A DNA stretch of 7,192 nt from Planctomycetales bacterium (GTDB lineage Bacteria; Planctomycetota; Planctomycetia; Gemmatales; Gemmataceae): the NCBI GenBank assembly GCA_020054355.1, contig JAGVLI010000760.1, positions 1 through 7,192 on the forward strand. Reading direction: 5' to 3'. Position numbers and translations under genes: made by a program. The notes below the pieces were generated by a model. It ran no database searches. It was given only the letters and a program-made list of their open reading frames with translations, and was not told the DNA's origin. This document shows, in pieces, positions 5,641-7,192 of this stretch; within the stretch, counting starts at the first letter, position 1; each line of letters begins with the position of its first letter.

Positions 5641-7192
5641 ATGGAAAATCAGATTTCGTCCCGCACCGAACTGGCCGACCGTTACCTGGCCCAGCTGCCC
5701 TACACGCCGTACCCCGTGCAGGAAGAAGCCCTGCTCACCTGGTTCACTGCCGACCAGGGCGTGCTGGTCTGCGCCCCCACCGGCATGGGCAAGACTTTGA
5801 TCGCCGAGGCAGCGCTCTACGAAGCGCTGCACAACGGCACCGTCGCTTACTACACCACCCCGCTGATCGCGCTGACCGAGCAGAAGTTCCGCGAGATGCA
5901 GGTCCGCGCCGTCAAGTGGGGCTTCCAGGCCGACGACGTGGGCCTGGTCACCGGCAACCGCCGCGTCAACCCGAACGCGCGCATCCTGGTCGTCGTCGCG
6001 GAAATCCTGCTCAACCGCTTGCTGCACACCGAGGCGTTCGACTTTCAAAACGTCTCGGCGGTGGTCATGGACGAGTTCCACAGCTTCGCCGATCCGGAGC
6101 GCGGCATCGTCTGGGAGTTGGCCCTGTCGATGCTGCCCGCGCACATCCGCTTGCTGCTGCTCTCGGCCACGGTCGGCAATTCGATGGAGTTCATCAACTG
6201 GCTGGACCGCTGCCATGGTCGAAAGGTCGAGCTGGTCGAAAGCAAGGAGCGCAAGGTGCCCCTGACCTATGTCTGGGTGCCCGACATGCTCCTCGGCGAG
6301 CACCTGGTCGAGATGGCCAAGGGCGACGGGGATACCCGCAAGACTCCGGCCCTCCTCTTCTGCTTCAACCGCGACGAGTGCTGGAGCGTGGCCGAGATGC
6401 TCAAGGGATTGTCGCTGGTCGGCGCGGACCAGCGCGACGAGTTGCACAAGGAAGTGAACAAGATCGAATGGAACCAGGGCGTCGGGCCGAAGATCAAGCA
6501 GATGCTGCATCGCGGCGTCGGCGTGCATCACGCCGGCATGCTCGGCAAGTATCGCCGGGTGGTGGAAGACCTGTTCACCCGCAAGCTCCTGTCCGTCTGC
6601 GTCTGCACCGAAACCCTCGCGGCTGGCATCAACCTGCCCGCCCGTTCGGTGGTGCTCACGTCGCTGGTCAAGGGGCCGTTCGGCAAGGAGAAGCTGATCG
6701 ATCCCAGCGGCGCGCATCAGATTTTCGGCCGGGCTGGCCGCCCGCAGTTCGATAACCGGGGCTACGTCTACGTCCTCGCCAACGAGGACGATGTCCGCAT
6801 CCTCCGCTGGAAGCTGAAGTTCGACCAGATCCCGGAAAACACGAAAGACCCCGGCTTGCTCAGGGCCAGGAAGGAGCTGAAGCGCAAGAAGCCGTCGCGG
6901 CGCGAGGGCGTGAAATACTGGACCGAATCCGAGTTCAAGGGATTGCAAGGAGCGCCGCCGGGCAAGCTCTACAGCAAAGGTCCTCTGCCCTGGCGGCTGC
7001 TGGCTTACCTGCTGAAAATCTCGCCGGAAGTGAACAAGATTCGCAACGTCATCCGCAAACGGCTGATGGACGAGCCGCGCATCCTGGCGGGTCTGAAGCA
7101 CCTCGATCAGATGTTGATCGCGCTGGCCAAGGGTGGCTTCGTCCGCCTGGAACCCGAACCGCCGGTGGAAGCGCCGAGCGCCGACACAGCAC
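5641..7192 (+). CDS. Ski2/Mtr4-like superfamily 2 (DEAD/DEAH-box) helicase, 3' truncated by window edge
   Basis: This ATP-dependent helicase probably unwinds RNA, as its Ski2/Mtr4 relatives do in RNA decay; a DNA substrate (Hel308-like) is also possible. The frame runs open to the edge for 517 codons. ATG 5641 is the only usual initiator after the in-frame TGA at 5593. Motifs in order: YPVQEEA (24-30), Walker A APTGMGKT (45-52), TTPLIAL (72-78), VNPNARILVVVAEIL (109-123), motif II MDEFH (143-147), LLLSATVGN (172-180), LLFCFN (238-243), GVGVHHAGM (292-300), motif V ETLAAGINLPARSVV (324-338) and motif VI HQIFGRAGR (359-367). ADPERGIVWEL and ETLAAGINLPAR closely echo Ski2/Mtr4 sequences. Motif II is DEFH rather than the more common DEVH. 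After residue 400 comes a basic segment (ARKELKRKKPSRRE) and a helical region without a recognised domain. No link to the adjacent R-M genes is evident beyond divergence. GC-rich codon use matches the left flank. Confidence 0.92.
   Translation, partial: MENQISSRTELADRYLAQLPYTPYPVQEEALLTWFTADQGVLVCAPTGMGKTLIAEAALYEALHNGTVAYYTTPLIALTEQKFREMQVRAVKWGFQADDVGLVTGNRRVNPNARILVVVAEILLNRLLHTEAFDFQNVSAVVMDEFHSFADPERGIVWELALSMLPAHIRLLLLSATVGNSMEFINWLDRCHGRKVELVESKERKVPLTYVWVPDMLLGEHLVEMAKGDGDTRKTPALLFCFNRDECWSVAEMLKGLSLVGADQRDELHKEVNKIEWNQGVGPKIKQMLHRGVGVHHAGMLGKYRRVVEDLFTRKLLSVCVCTETLAAGINLPARSVVLTSLVKGPFGKEKLIDPSGAHQIFGRAGRPQFDNRGYVYVLANEDDVRILRWKLKFDQIPENTKDPGLLRARKELKRKKPSRREGVKYWTESEFKGLQGAPPGKLYSKGPLPWRLLAYLLKISPEVNKIRNVIRKRLMDEPRILAGLKHLDQMLIALAKGGFVRLEPEPPVEAPSADTA

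Noticed and set aside
5599..7101. 500-codon open frame on the minus strand
   Set aside because: It is fully antisense to the helicase, which has every superfamily 2 motif. The antisense product is rich in His, Gln, Asp and Val without recognisable domains, as expected from a GC-rich complement.

Overview
The window is a GC-rich bacterial segment, most likely from a planctomycete of the Gemmata type. The taxon call rests mainly on the gene at 1797-2894. It is an exported protein with a lone glutamine-amidotransferase-like region, interrupted by the short helical LDSPRFEAREQATKELE-type module that is common in Gemmata-like proteomes. This is recognition from memory, not a search result.

Layout. 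(1) 3-662 (+): C-terminal part of a Dam/D12-class adenine-N6 DNA methyltransferase, cut by the left window edge. (2) 686-1717 (+): complete aldo/keto reductase, 23 bases downstream. (3) 1797-2894 (+): exported planctomycete protein carrying the inserted helical module. (4) 2937-4028 and 3982-5424 (both -): a two-gene restriction-modification cassette. A SPPY-type (probably cytosine-N4) DNA methyltransferase comes first and overlaps a PD-(D/E)XK endonuclease that resembles the XcyI family. (5) 5425-5640: an AT-richer divergent intergenic region. (6) 5641 to the right edge (+): a Ski2/Mtr4-like superfamily 2 helicase, 517 codons visible, with no stop codon in the window.

How the genes work together. 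The clearest functional unit is the methyltransferase-endonuclease pair. The methyltransferase would protect host sites and the endonuclease would cut unmodified DNA. Gene order puts protection first, and the overlap or near-overlap suggests translational coupling. The cassette converges on gene 3 and diverges from the helicase. Its base composition is visibly lower in GC than its left neighbours (hand counts: 68% at 2041-2100, 53% at 3901-3960, 38% at 5521-5580), as expected for an acquired defence module. The Dam-type methyltransferase at the left edge may belong to a second modification system whose other parts lie outside the window. The reductase, the exported protein and the helicase show no obvious functional link to the cassette.

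No tRNA, rRNA, CRISPR array, insertion sequence or clear rho-independent terminator was seen. Nothing here clearly amounts to an undescribed system. The points most worth a second look are the R-M pairing and its specificity, and the mid-domain helical insertion.
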